Below are positions 24,222 to 33,215 of a stretch of DNA of 64,000 nucleotides, piece after piece. The notes beneath the pieces were generated by a model that had not been told where the DNA came from, did no database searches, and saw nothing but the letters and a program-made list of their open reading frames with translations. Both the position numbers and the translations under genes were made by a program. The DNA is taken from NCBI GenBank assembly GCA_965229335.1, contig OZ245874.1, positions 620,001-684,000 on the forward strand. The letters run 5' to 3'. The stretch's first letter is position 1, and each line of letters opens with the position of its first letter. Source of the DNA: JAFKFH01 sp017307375. Its GTDB lineage: Bacteria; Pseudomonadota; Alphaproteobacteria; Ferrovibrionales; Ferrovibrionaceae.

Positions 24222-26711
24222 CTATGTCTTCTTCAGGGCTGCCTGCAGCGCGCGCTTGGTGCCGCGATGGGGAATGGCGGTGAACGGGTCTTCCGGCCAG
24301 TCGTGCTTCGGGTAGCGGCCGCGCATCTCGGCGCGGACCTGGACATAGCCGTTGCGCCAGAAGCTGACCAGATCGCGCGTCACCTGCAGCGGCCGGCCGG
24401 GCGGCGACAGCAGTTCGATGGTCAGCGGCACGCGGCCGCCGGCCACGGTCGGCGTCTCGATCTGGCCGAGCATTTCCTGCAGCTTGACCGACAGGAAGGG
24501 GTCCGCGCCGGGGCGATAGTCGATCGCGGCGCGGCTGCCGCTCGGCAGGTCGAAATGGGTCGGGGCGAGCTGGTCGAGGCGCTGGCGCTGTGCCCAGGTC
24601 AGCCTGGCCGACAGCGCGGCCTCGAGATCGATCCGGTCGAACTGGCTGCGCCGGGTGATGCCGGCGAGATAGGGGGCGAGCCAGTCGTCGAGGGTGGCGG
24701 TGAGGCCCGCGTCGGAGAAATCCGGCCATGCGTCGTCGGAGGATCCGGCCTGCGCGGTCGCGACGAGCGCGACGCGGGCACGCAGCTGTTCGAGCGGCCT
24801 GGTCCATGGCAGTACCGCGAGGCCGAGACGGCGGATGCCGTCGAGGGTCGCCGCCACCAAGGCCTCGGGCGGCGGATCGGTCCAGCGGTCGTCCTTCAGC
24901 GGAATGGCGCCGAGGCGCCGGCGCCTTCGTGCCTGCACCGCGCCTTCGCGGTCGTCCCAGGCGACGACGGACTCGGCCACGATCAGCTGGCCGAACAGAC
25001 CCTCGACATCGGCTTGCGCCAGCGGGGCGGCCCGGAACACCCGGGCCTCGCGCGCGTCGCCGTCGAGGTCGGCGATGGCCAGCCACGGGCTGGCCGCCAG
25101 CGGGTCGGTCTCGTCCACCACCGCGCCGCGGCCGTTGGCCATCAGGAAACGGCCGCGGGTGCCCGGCCGCAGCTGGGCGATGCGATCGGGATAGGCCAGG
25201 GCCAGCACCGTGCCCGTTGCTTCAGGGTCGGTTTCCTCGCTGCGGGCGTCGCGCGGCAGCATGGCGACCCAGCGTTGCGCGGCGCGCCGCACCTGCTCGG
25301 CCGCGCCGCGGCCGCGCGCGACCATCTCGACCCGGCCGCGCAGGTCGATGTCGCGGCCGCCGCGTGCGATATCGCGGTCCTCCAGCAGCGCCGCGATCAG
25401 GCAGGCCAGCCGGCCGTGGCCCCGTTCGGCAGCACCGAGGATCATGTGTGCCAGCCGCGGATGGGTGCCGATGCCGGCCATGCGGCGGCCATGCGCGGTG
25501 ATGGCGTCGTCCCGGTCGAGCGCGCCCAGCTCGCGCAGCAGGCCGCGGGCCTGGGCCAGCGCCGCCGCGGGCGGCGGGTCGGCCCAGGTCAGGGCGGCCG
25601 CGTCGCGCACGCCCCAGGCCGCCAGTTCCAGCGCCAGCGGGCTCAGATCGGCGGTCAGGATTTCGGGGTCGGGGCGCAGCGGCAGCGCGCGATCCTCGGC
25701 CTCGCCCCACAGCCGGTAGCAGACGCCGGCGGCGACACGGCCGGCGCGGCCGCGCCGCTGTTCGGCCGAGGCCTGCGAGACCTTGACGGTGACCAGCCGG
25801 CTCATGCCGCTGGCGGGATCGAAGCGCGGCAACCGGGCCAGGCCGGAATCGATCACGACCCGCACGCCCTCGATGGTCAGGCTGGTCTCGGCGATCGCGG
25901 TTGCCAGCACCACCTTGCGCCGGCCGGGCGCCGACGGGGCGATGGCGTCGTCCTGTGCCTCGCGCGACAGGTCGCCGTACAGCGGATGGACCTGGATGCC
26001 GCCGGGCAAGGCCCCCAGCCGTTCGGCAGTGCGGCGGATCTCGGCGGTGCCGGGCAGGAAGGCCAGGATGTCGCCCTGCTCCTCGGTCAGGGCCTTGCGC
26101 ACGGCGGCTGCGACGTCGTCCTCGAGCCGGCCGCGTGCCGTGCGCTCCAGATAGCGTGTCGCGACCGGAAAGGCGCGACCGGCCGAGGTGACCAGCGCCG
26201 GATCGCCCAGCAGGCGGGCGAAGCGCTCGGCCTCCAGCGTCGCCGACATCGCCACCAGGCGCAGGTCGTTGCGCAGTGCGGCCTTGGCCTCCAGGCACAG
26301 GGTCAGCGCCAGGTCGTTTTCCAGCCCGCGCTCGTGCACTTCGTCGAACAGCACGGCGGCGACGCCGTCGAGACCCGGATCCTGCTGCAGCCGGCGCAGG
26401 AACAGGCCGTCGGTGACCAGTTCGATCCGGGTGCGCGGCCCGACCTTCGCATCCATCCGCACGCGATAGCCGACCGTTTCCCCGACCGCCTCGCCCAGCA
26501 GCGCGGCCATGTGGCGGGCGGCGGCGCGGGCGGCCAGGCGGCGCGGCTCCAGCACCAGGATGCGGCCGCCTCCGGTCCAGGGCTGGTCGAGCAAGGCCAG
26601 CGGCACCCGCGTCGTCTTGCCGGCACCGGGTGCGGCCTGCAGCACCACGTCGCGGCCGGCGGCCAGCGGCGCCAGGATCTCGGGCATCACCGCGTCGATC
26701 GGCAGGCTCAC
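24222..26711 (-). CDS. hrpB: ATP-dependent RNA helicase HrpB
   Basis: 829 residues from the GTG at 26711, which overlaps the preceding stop as GTGA; a GTG three codons earlier is possible. DEAH-type helicase: Walker A APGAGKTTRVPLALL (about residues 27-41), motif II DEVHERGLENDL, motif III SATLE, motif VI QRRGRAGRVAAG, then the HA2 region and the HrpB-specific C-terminal domain. It matches the length and start of HrpB (LPIDAVMPEIL). The cellular RNA target of HrpB is poorly known. Coupled to the extensin-like lipoprotein gene. Confidence 0.93.
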   Translation of the reverse strand: MSLPIDAVMPEILAPLAAGRDVVLQAAPGAGKTTRVPLALLDQPWTGGGRILVLEPRRLAARAAARHMAALLGEAVGETVGYRVRMDAKVGPRTRIELVTDGLFLRRLQQDPGLDGVAAVLFDEVHERGLENDLALTLCLEAKAALRNDLRLVAMSATLEAERFARLLGDPALVTSAGRAFPVATRYLERTARGRLEDDVAAAVRKALTEEQGDILAFLPGTAEIRRTAERLGALPGGIQVHPLYGDLSREAQDDAIAPSAPGRRKVVLATAIAETSLTIEGVRVVIDSGLARLPRFDPASGMSRLVTVKVSQASAEQRRGRAGRVAAGVCYRLWGEAEDRALPLRPDPEILTADLSPLALELAAWGVRDAAALTWADPPPAAALAQARGLLRELGALDRDDAITAHGRRMAGIGTHPRLAHMILGAAERGHGRLACLIAALLEDRDIARGGRDIDLRGRVEMVARGRGAAEQVRRAAQRWVAMLPRDARSEETDPEATGTVLALAYPDRIAQLRPGTRGRFLMANGRGAVVDETDPLAASPWLAIADLDGDAREARVFRAAPLAQADVEGLFGQLIVAESVVAWDDREGAVQARRRRRLGAIPLKDDRWTDPPPEALVAATLDGIRRLGLAVLPWTRPLEQLRARVALVATAQAGSSDDAWPDFSDAGLTATLDDWLAPYLAGITRRSQFDRIDLEAALSARLTWAQRQRLDQLAPTHFDLPSGSRAAIDYRPGADPFLSVKLQEMLGQIETPTVAGGRVPLTIELLSPPGRPLQVTRDLVSFWRNGYVQVRAEMRGRYPKHDWPEDPFTAIPHRGTKRALQAALKKT

Positions 26712-27349
26712 GGATTGCACGACGTGCCGCGCCCGATGTCGAAATGCAGATGGTCGCGATGGTCGTAGCCCGAGCCCGGCCCGAGGACGACCGAGAAGAT
26801 GCCGCAGGCGCGCCGCGACGATTCGTGCAGGAACGCGGCCTTGCGGTCGCGGGCCGCCCAGTCGTTGGTGACGCTGATCCTGGTGCCGTTCTTCAGGACG
26901 AAGCCCCAGATGTCGAAGGCGCGGCCGTGGCCGTGTTCCGACAGACGCTTGCCGTTGCTGCCGGTCATGGCGCGGCAGGTGAAGCCCCCGGCATGGTTGA
27001 TCGTGGCGATCTCCTGGCCGAACACCCGGCGGGCCGTCGGCTGCATCACTTCGGTTTCATAGCGCACCAGGGTCAGCGCCATCGGGCAGGTCATCTCGAC
27101 CGGGCGGTTCAGGTTCACGGTGGTGCGGGTAAGCTTGACGCCGTCCTCCAGCGTGCAAGGCGACGACATCTGCGCGGCGGCCGACATCTTGATCGGCTGG
27201 AAGACGGCGCCGGCGGCGGCGAGCTGCGCCTGGCAGGACATGCCGGCGGGCGGGGGGACGGGTGGTGGCGGCGTGAAGGCCGGAACGGGCGGTTCCGGGC
27301 TGCCGCAGGCTGCCAGCAGAAGGCACGGGATCCAGGTGATTCGCCGCAT
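26708..27349 (-). CDS. Extensin-like lipoprotein, probable zinc-dependent peptidoglycan hydrolase
   Basis: 213 residues. Lipoprotein signal MRRITWIPCLLLAACGS with a lipobox Cys at about residue 15, then a proline-rich linker (PEPPVPAFTPPPPVPPP). The rest is the extensin-like C-terminal domain: four Cys, GKRLSEHGHGRAFDIWGF (His/His/Asp, related to D-Ala-D-Ala carboxypeptidase metal sites) and DHRDHLHFDIG (HxH). Probably a periplasmic cell-wall amidase or carboxypeptidase anchored to a membrane. Overlaps hrpB by 4 bp. Confidence 0.82.
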   Translation of the reverse strand: MRRITWIPCLLLAACGSPEPPVPAFTPPPPVPPPAGMSCQAQLAAAGAVFQPIKMSAAAQMSSPCTLEDGVKLTRTTVNLNRPVEMTCPMALTLVRYETEVMQPTARRVFGQEIATINHAGGFTCRAMTGSNGKRLSEHGHGRAFDIWGFVLKNGTRISVTNDWAARDRKAAFLHESSRRACGIFSVVLGPGSGYDHRDHLHFDIGRGTSCNP

Positions 27350-27383
27350 GCAGCGGGCTTAGCATGGACGCGATTCGCCGTCC

Positions 27384-27436
27384 AAAAGAGAACGGCCGCC
27401 CCGGATGTCATGGCAGGCACTGCCGGGGGCGGCCGC
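27384..27436 (-). terminator. Terminator hairpin of element C
   Basis: On the minus strand, CGGCCGCCCCCGG (27423-27435) pairs, with one bulge, with CCGGGGCGGCCG (27393-27404). An inner TGCC/GGCA pairing lies in the loop, and TTCTCTTTT (27384-27392) follows. Confidence 0.65.
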
Positions 27437-27588
27437 GCGAAACGAGCGTCGCGGGGGTTCCTCGAAGTCCGCCGGCCTCGGGCCGGAGGGTACGGGGGGG
27501 AGAGGGTGGCCCGAAAGGGCCGGCGAAACCTCGGGAAACCTAGAAGGTACTCGATGCTGGTTGGGGGACCAGGTGACGTCGCCGCCAC
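27384..27588 (-). ncRNA. Predicted small RNA, element C
   Basis: Predicted transcript of about 205 nt on the minus strand, filling the gap between the nucleotide cyclase and the extensin-like gene. It contains the perfect hairpin GGCCCTTTCGGGCC, a C-rich single-stranded segment CTCTCCCCCCCGTACCCTCC with an anti-Shine-Dalgarno CCUCC, and a terminator at its end. No plausible coding frame with a start and ribosome-binding site. Similar in promoter, composition and end structure to elements A, B and D; the middle part has little identity with them. Confidence 0.55.
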
Positions 27589-27594
27589 ACCCGG

Positions 27595-27637
27595 ACCATG
27601 ACAGGCCGGCGGCGCGGCGACTGTGAGCGCCGTCACA
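27595..27637 (-). promoter_or_regulatory. CRP-like promoter of element C, overlapping the cyclase stop codon
   Basis: Minus strand TGTGACGGCGCTCACA (27622-27637) is an exact TGTGA-N6-TCACA consensus. CATGGT (27595-27600) follows after 21 nt as the -10-like hexamer. The box covers the stop codon of the class III cyclase (27633-27635). Same geometry as the other three elements. Confidence 0.7.
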
Positions 27638-29450
27638 TTTCCGGCGACAATTCTTTCACCGTGGCCGGCAGGAGACGGAAGACCGGCTCGGTCGCCGGCG
27701 GGGTGTGGGCGGCGACGGCGAAATCGTCGGACAGCGCCGCCCGGGTCGCCCCCGAAATCAGGATCACCACTTCCTCGCGTGTGTCGGCCAGGGTCTTGCC
27801 GTGGCGTTCCAGACGCTGGGCGAAATTCACCACGTCGCCGATGACCGTATAGTTCATCCGGCCCGAGAAGCCGACATTGCCGACCAGCCCGTCGCCGGAA
27901 TGGATGCCGATGCGCATGCGGCAGCAGGGCTTGCCGGCGGCGCGCCGCGCGGCGTTGTAGCGGCCCAGGCACTCGGCGATCGCCAGCGCGGCCCGCGCGG
28001 CCGCGGCGGCATGGTCGGCCTGGGGGGCGGGCGCGCCCCAGAACGCCATGATCGCATCGCCGATATACTTGTCGATGGTACCGCCGGTTTCCTCGATCAC
28101 CGGCCCGACGCAGGCGATGACCTCGTTCAGGTATTCGGCCACTTCTTCCGGCGATTGGTCGCGGGACAGCCTGGTGTAGCCCTCGAGGTCGGTGAACATG
28201 ACGGTGACGTTGCGGTTCTCGCTGGCCGGGGCGGTGGTGCCGGCCGCGATCAGCCGGCGCACCAGGGCGCGTGGCAGGTAGGTCTCGACCCAGGCCAGCG
28301 CCCCGCCCATCCGTTCGAAGGCCTGCGCGGCCTCGTTGACCTCGGCGATCGGTCCGCGCGGCAGGGCGCGCACCGCGGCGAAATCGAGTGCCTCGACCGC
28401 GCGGGCCACCGCGGCCAGGGCCTTGATCGGCCGGCCCAGCCGGCGGCCGACCTTGAGCCCGACGATCAGCGCCACGACGATCAGCGCCCCGCCGCCAAAG
28501 CCGATCGCCATCACGGTGAAACGCTCGCGCCGGCTTTCGGCGCTTTCCCAGTAGGCGCCGGCAATCCAGGGCTGGGGTCCGTAGGCGTTCAGCGTGACAT
28601 AGGCGGCGACATAGGTCTCCTCGGGGCCGTAGAACCAGTGCGCCGAAATGCCGCGCAGACCCAGGTCGCGGTTCAGCGAATGCGGCTCCGACCACATCGT
28701 CGCCAGCACCGGATCGTCGATTCCGTCGAGGGTCGGCAGCGCCGCACCGTCGGCCTGCCGGCCCGGCGGGGCCGAGACGAAGCGGGGATGGGACAGCACG
28801 CGCTCGCGGCCGACCAGGATGAACGGCGTCAGCCGCATCGGGCCCAGCAGGTCGGTCAGCATTTCCGAGAGATGGTCGACCGTAAGCGCCGCGATCAGGA
28901 CGCCGGCGAAGCCGTCATCGTCGTAGAGGTCGGCATGGTAGGTGATCACGGCCTGGCCGTCGCGCGGACTCCAGACCGGCGGCGACCACATGGCCCGGCC
29001 GCCGCCATCACGCGCGATATCGATCAGCGTGCCGGCGGCCTCGGCGCTCTGGCCGCGGGCGACCGTGCCGGTGGCGCGGTCGTAGCGCAGCAGGCTCAGG
29101 TCGGGGCGCAGCAGCGTGATGCCGCCCAGCTGCGGCGTTGCGGCCAGCGCGCCGAAGATGGCGGCGCCGAAGGCGGGCTCGTCGCGGGGGCTCAGCCGGC
29201 CGGCGCGGACGGCGCCCGCCAGGTAGTCGATCTGGATCTGGACGGGGCCGAGCTGGCTGGCCAGGCGTTCGTTGATCGTGCGGCCGAACAGTTCCAGCTG
29301 GTCGTGCATCAGCCGGTTGGTGTTGTCGCGGGCGCCGAAGAATCCGATCAGCCAGACCGGCAGGCCTGCCAGGATAATCAGTCCGGCGAGCACCATGGGC
29401 AGCAGCCGCGACATCGGCCAGCCGCCGGTTTTCTCCTGACACGTGATCAT
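27633..29450 (-). CDS. Class III adenylate/guanylate cyclase with periplasmic sensor domain
   Basis: 605 residues from the ATG at 29450 (GGGGAGCGGGCG just before). One membrane helix at about residues 13-38, a ~270-residue periplasmic Cache-like sensor, a second helix (about 311-331), a HAMP-like linker, and a C-terminal class III cyclase. The metal Asp residues are D421 in FTDLEGYT and D465 in IGDAIMAFW. K461 in TIDKYIGD and T in YTVIGDVVNFAQRLE favour ATP over GTP; the transition-state Asn and Arg (VN..QRLE) are present. Probably makes cAMP in response to an external signal. Its 3' end runs into a CRP-like box. Confidence 0.9.
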   Translation of the reverse strand: MITCQEKTGGWPMSRLLPMVLAGLIILAGLPVWLIGFFGARDNTNRLMHDQLELFGRTINERLASQLGPVQIQIDYLAGAVRAGRLSPRDEPAFGAAIFGALAATPQLGGITLLRPDLSLLRYDRATGTVARGQSAEAAGTLIDIARDGGGRAMWSPPVWSPRDGQAVITYHADLYDDDGFAGVLIAALTVDHLSEMLTDLLGPMRLTPFILVGRERVLSHPRFVSAPPGRQADGAALPTLDGIDDPVLATMWSEPHSLNRDLGLRGISAHWFYGPEETYVAAYVTLNAYGPQPWIAGAYWESAESRRERFTVMAIGFGGGALIVVALIVGLKVGRRLGRPIKALAAVARAVEALDFAAVRALPRGPIAEVNEAAQAFERMGGALAWVETYLPRALVRRLIAAGTTAPASENRNVTVMFTDLEGYTRLSRDQSPEEVAEYLNEVIACVGPVIEETGGTIDKYIGDAIMAFWGAPAPQADHAAAAARAALAIAECLGRYNAARRAAGKPCCRMRIGIHSGDGLVGNVGFSGRMNYTVIGDVVNFAQRLERHGKTLADTREEVVILISGATRAALSDDFAVAAHTPPATEPVFRLLPATVKELSPEM

Positions 29451-29744
29451 CGCCCGCTCCCCGACCGCCGGTGCGTAGATGGCGACTATCTTGCCGCGCT
29501 GCAAGCCCGGTGGGCGATCAATTCTGCGGCAGGGGTATCGACAGCGACCGCCAAAATGATAGAACATAAAATTATAACGGCGACCAAATTTGTGCACTGC
29601 AGCAATAAATTCTATCCTTTAGAACAATATAAAAGAATATTTAGATACCTTTTGACAGTCCATCATGAATCGACAAGAGTGGAGATCTGTCGTTCCGAGT
29701 GCTGCATAGCGCCAAAATACTGGCATGCCAATGCGAGGTCGGTC
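29451..29744. promoter_or_regulatory. Divergent intergenic region between cyclase and nap operon, with an AT-rich core
   Basis: The stretch 29555-29700 is strikingly AT-rich for this GC-rich sequence. It holds an inverted repeat TTCTA-TCCTT-TAGAA (29610-29624), a TATAAA (29628-29633) and a TTGACA (29652-29657) with no good partner -10. No TTGAT-N4-ATCAA FNR box was found. Promoters for both directions must lie here; I cannot assign them. Confidence 0.4.
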
Positions 29745-29927
29745 ATGAAGACAGAAGCGGGCGCTGCGGATTCGCCGCCCATATCCTCCAGATCCCGCGA
29801 ATTATTCGCCTTCATCATTCTTGCCGTGCTGATCTGGCCGGTCCTGGCCGTTGGCGTGGTCGGGGGCTACGGCTTCCTCATCTGGATGACCCAGATGGTG
29901 TTCGGCCCGCCCGGTGCACCGCATTGA
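29745..29927 (+). CDS. napE: Periplasmic nitrate reductase subunit NapE
   Basis: 60 residues. A single membrane helix in the conserved family segment FAFIILAVLIWPVLAVGVVGGYGFLIWMTQMVFGPPG. Small inner-membrane protein at the head of nap operons; its exact role is not known. Followed 10 bp later by napD. The N-terminal 18 residues are polar and rich in Ser/Pro. Confidence 0.9.
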   Translation: MKTEAGAADSPPISSRSRELFAFIILAVLIWPVLAVGVVGGYGFLIWMTQMVFGPPGAPH

Positions 29928-29937
29928 GGGGGTGGTT

Positions 29938-30234
29938 ATGACCGATCGCGTTGACATGGACCGTCGCCGCTTTCTGACCGGACGCCATGCCGTGCACATA
30001 TCGAGCGCGGTGGTGGTGGCCTGGCCTGACCAGGCCGCCGCGTTGGCCGAGCGGCTGCGCGCCCTGCCGGGCACCGAGGTCGCCCATGTCGAAAACGGCA
30101 AGATCGTCATCGTCATGGAAGCGCCGAGCAGCGGCGAGCTGGGCGGGCGGCTGGCGCTGATCGCCGACCTGCCGGGCGTGCTGGCCGCCAACATGGTCTT
30201 CGAACAGCGCCTTGACGAGGGGGACGCCGCATGA
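29938..30234 (+). CDS. napD: NapD, NapA maturation chaperone
   Basis: 98 residues from the ATG at 29938. The conserved core HAVHISSAVVVAWPDQAAALAERLRALPGTEVAHV is the ferredoxin-like fold that binds the NapA Tat signal peptide and holds back export until cofactor insertion. It starts with MDRRRFLTGR, an arginine pair resembling a Tat motif, a feature seen in other NapD proteins. Overlaps napA by 4 bp (ATGA). Confidence 0.92.
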   Translation: MTDRVDMDRRRFLTGRHAVHISSAVVVAWPDQAAALAERLRALPGTEVAHVENGKIVIVMEAPSSGELGGRLALIADLPGVLAANMVFEQRLDEGDAA

Positions 30235-32732
30235 GCCCGTCGCGTCGCGACCTGCTGAAGGCACAGGCGGCCGGCATTGCCGCGCTGGCCGCCAACGTGA
30301 CGCTGCCGGCTGGCGCCCAGCCGGTGCCGGGCGGCGTCGACGCGCTGCAGATCAGATGGTCGAAGGCACCCTGCCGCTTCTGCGGCACCGGCTGCGGGGT
30401 CATGGTCGGGGTCAAGGACGGCCGGGTCATCGCCACCCACGGCGACATGAAGGCCGAGGTCAATCGCGGCCTGAACTGCGTGAAGGGCTATTTCCTCTCC
30501 AAGATCATGTACGGCGCCGACCGCCTGACCCGGCCGTTGTTGCGCAAGAAAAATGGGGCCTTCGCCAAGGACGGCGAGTTCACGCCGGTATCCTGGGACG
30601 AGGCGTTCGACGTCATGGCGGCCAAGGCCAAGGAGACCCTGAAGGCAAAGGGGCCGACGGCGCTGGGCATGTTCGGCTCGGGCCAATGGACGATCTTCGA
30701 AGGCTACGCCGCGACCAAGCTGATGCGGGCGGGCTTCCGCTCCAACAACCTCGATCCCAATGCCCGGCACTGCATGGCGTCCGCCGCCTATGCGTTCATG
30801 CGCACCTTCGGCATGGACGAGCCGATGGGCTGCTATGACGACTTCGAGCATGCCGACGCGTTCGTCCTGTGGGGGTCGAACATGGCGGAGATGCACCCGA
30901 TCCTGTGGACGCGGATCGCCGATCGCCGCCTGGGCCATCCTCATGTCAAGGTCGCGGTGCTGTCGACCTATACGCACCGGTCCTCAGACTTGGCCGACAT
31001 TCCGATCGTGTTCAAGCCGGGAACCGACCTGGCGATCCTCAACTACATCGCCAACCACATCATCACGACCGGGCGGGTGAACCGGGACTTCGTCGACCGG
31101 CATGCGACCTTCGTCAAGGGGGCGGTCGAGATCGGCTACGGCCTGCGGCCGGACGATCCGCGCGAGGTCCGCGCGAAGAAGGCCGCCGATGCCGGGGCAA
31201 CCACGCCGATCGACTTCGCCGCCTACGCCGCCTTCGTCAAGGACTACACCTTGGAGAAGACCTCGGCCCTGACCGGCGTCGAGCCCGGGTTCCTGCGCCA
31301 GCTGGCCGAGCTCTATGCCGATCCCCGGCGCAAGGTCGTGTCGCTGTGGACGATGGGCTTCAACCAGCATGTACGCGGGGTCTGGGCCAACCAGCTCGTC
31401 TACAACCTGCATCTGCTGACAGGAAAGATTTCCGAGCCCGGCAACAGCCCTTTTTCCCTCACCGGCCAGCCGTCGGCCTGCGGCACCGCGCGCGAGGTCG
31501 GCACCTTCGCCCACCGCCTGCCCGCCGACATGACGGTGACCAACCCCGAGCACCGCCGGCATGCCGAGGAGATCTGGCGCATTCCCGCTGGCGTCATTCC
31601 GGAAAGACCCGGTTATCACGCCGTCGAACAGGACCGGGCGCTGCGGGACGGCAAGCTCAATTTCTACTGGATACAGGTCAACAACAACCTGCAGGCCTCG
31701 CCCAACAATACTGCCGAGGCCTATCCCGGCTACCGCAACCCGGAAAATTTCATCGTCGTCTCCGACGCCTATCCGACGGTCACCGCGCTGGCCGCCGACC
31801 TGATCCTGCCGGCGGCGATGTGGGTCGAGAAGGAGGGCGCCTACGGCAATGCCGAGCGCCGCACCCATGTCTGGCACCAGCTGGTCGCCGCCCCGGGCGA
31901 GGCGCGCTCCGACCTTTGGCAGATGATGGAGTTCTCCAAGCGCTTCACGACCGACGAGGTCTGGGGGGCCGAGATCCTCGATGCCAATCCGAACTATCGC
32001 GGCAAGACCCTGTTCGACGTGCTGTTCCGCAACGGCCAGATCGACCGGTTTGCGGCCGGCGAGGTCGAGGCCGGCTATGACAATGCCGAGGCGCGGTATT
32101 TCGGCTTCTACGTGCAGAAAGGGCTGTTCGAGGAATATGCCGCCTTCGGCCGCGGCCACGGCCACGATCTTGCGCCCTACGACACCTATCACGCGGTGCG
32201 TGGCCTGCGCTGGCCGGTGGTCGAGGGCAAGGAGACGCTGTGGCGCTATCGCGAGGGCCTCGACCCCTATGTCAAGCCCGGCAGGGGGGTCGAGTTCTAC
32301 GGCAACAAGGACGGCAAGGCCCGCATCCTCGCCGTGCCCTACGAACCGCCGGCGGAATCGCCCGACGGCGAATACGACCTGTGGCTGGTCACCGGCCGCG
32401 TTCTCGAACACTGGCATTCCGGGTCGATGACGATGCGGGTGCCGGAACTCTACAGGGCGTTTCCCGGCGCGCGTGTCTTCATGCATCCCGACGACGCCCG
32501 GGCCCGCGGCCTGAACCAGGGGGCCGAGGTGCGCGTCGTGTCGCGGCGCGGCGAGATGCGCTCGCGCGTCGAGACGCGAGGGCGTAACCGGATGCCGCCC
32601 GGCGTGGTCTTCGTGCCCTGGTTCGATGCCAGCCAGCTGATCAACAAGGTGACGCTGGATGCGACCGATCCCATCTCCAAGCAGACGGATTTCAAGAAAT
32701 GCGCGGTCAGGATCCTGCCGGTCTCCGCGTGA
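30231..32732 (+). CDS. napA: Periplasmic nitrate reductase catalytic subunit NapA
   Basis: 833 residues. Tat signal SPSRRDLLKAQAAGIAALA with cleavage near AGAQ. A 4Fe-4S cluster site CRFCGTGCGVMVGV with a fourth Cys in LNCVKGYF, and the molybdenum ligand Cys in RHCMASAAYAFM. This is the bis-MGD molybdoenzyme that reduces nitrate to nitrite in the periplasm. Length and motifs are those of an intact NapA. Coupled to napD upstream and napB downstream. Confidence 0.97.
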   Translation: MSPSRRDLLKAQAAGIAALAANVTLPAGAQPVPGGVDALQIRWSKAPCRFCGTGCGVMVGVKDGRVIATHGDMKAEVNRGLNCVKGYFLSKIMYGADRLTRPLLRKKNGAFAKDGEFTPVSWDEAFDVMAAKAKETLKAKGPTALGMFGSGQWTIFEGYAATKLMRAGFRSNNLDPNARHCMASAAYAFMRTFGMDEPMGCYDDFEHADAFVLWGSNMAEMHPILWTRIADRRLGHPHVKVAVLSTYTHRSSDLADIPIVFKPGTDLAILNYIANHIITTGRVNRDFVDRHATFVKGAVEIGYGLRPDDPREVRAKKAADAGATTPIDFAAYAAFVKDYTLEKTSALTGVEPGFLRQLAELYADPRRKVVSLWTMGFNQHVRGVWANQLVYNLHLLTGKISEPGNSPFSLTGQPSACGTAREVGTFAHRLPADMTVTNPEHRRHAEEIWRIPAGVIPERPGYHAVEQDRALRDGKLNFYWIQVNNNLQASPNNTAEAYPGYRNPENFIVVSDAYPTVTALAADLILPAAMWVEKEGAYGNAERRTHVWHQLVAAPGEARSDLWQMMEFSKRFTTDEVWGAEILDANPNYRGKTLFDVLFRNGQIDRFAAGEVEAGYDNAEARYFGFYVQKGLFEEYAAFGRGHGHDLAPYDTYHAVRGLRWPVVEGKETLWRYREGLDPYVKPGRGVEFYGNKDGKARILAVPYEPPAESPDGEYDLWLVTGRVLEHWHSGSMTMRVPELYRAFPGARVFMHPDDARARGLNQGAEVRVVSRRGEMRSRVETRGRNRMPPGVVFVPWFDASQLINKVTLDATDPISKQTDFKKCAVRILPVSA

Positions 32733-33202
32733 CGGCCATGCGGATGCTGTTCGCCCTCGGGCTTGCCGGCTGGTTGGCCCTGATTTTCGGCATCGCCTCG
32801 GCGCAGCAGGCCGATCCCGTCAGGATCGTGCCGCGGCTGACCGGCACCGCGCCGCCGATGGCATCGGAACACATTCCGCCGCTGGGCCGGCCCATCGTCG
32901 ACGACGTCAGGCGGATGCGCAATTACCCTGAGCAGCCGCCGGTGATTCCGCATTCGATCGACGGCTACCAGCTGACCCTGAATGCCAATCGCTGCATGGA
33001 CTGCCACCGCCGCGAGTTCACCGAGGGATCGGGGGCGCCGATGATCAGCGTCACCCATTTCCAGGACCGCGACGGCCAGGTCCTCTCCGATGTCACGCCG
33101 CGGCGCTATTTCTGCACCGCCTGCCACGTCCAGCAGACCGACGTCGCGCCGCTGGTGCCGAACACGTTCCAGGACGCCCACGACGTCGGCCGGAAACCGT
33201 GA
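32729..33202 (+). CDS. napB: NapB, dihaem cytochrome c subunit
   Basis: 157 residues from a GTG at 32729 that overlaps the napA stop as GTGA; an ATG at 32738 is the alternative. Signal peptide MRMLFALGLAGWLALIFGIASA. Two c-type haem sites, CMDCH and CTACH, and conserved distal His residues (PHSIDGYQ, VTHFQ). It passes electrons from NapC to NapA. Confidence 0.93.
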   Translation: MTAMRMLFALGLAGWLALIFGIASAQQADPVRIVPRLTGTAPPMASEHIPPLGRPIVDDVRRMRNYPEQPPVIPHSIDGYQLTLNANRCMDCHRREFTEGSGAPMISVTHFQDRDGQVLSDVTPRRYFCTACHVQQTDVAPLVPNTFQDAHDVGRKP

Positions 33203-33215
33203 GGGCCGCTTCGAC

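Noticed and set aside
29652..29674. TTGACA upstream of napE as a -35.
   Set aside because: The sequence 17 bp downstream (AAGAGT) is a poor -10 and it is far from napE; kept only as a note in the region entry.
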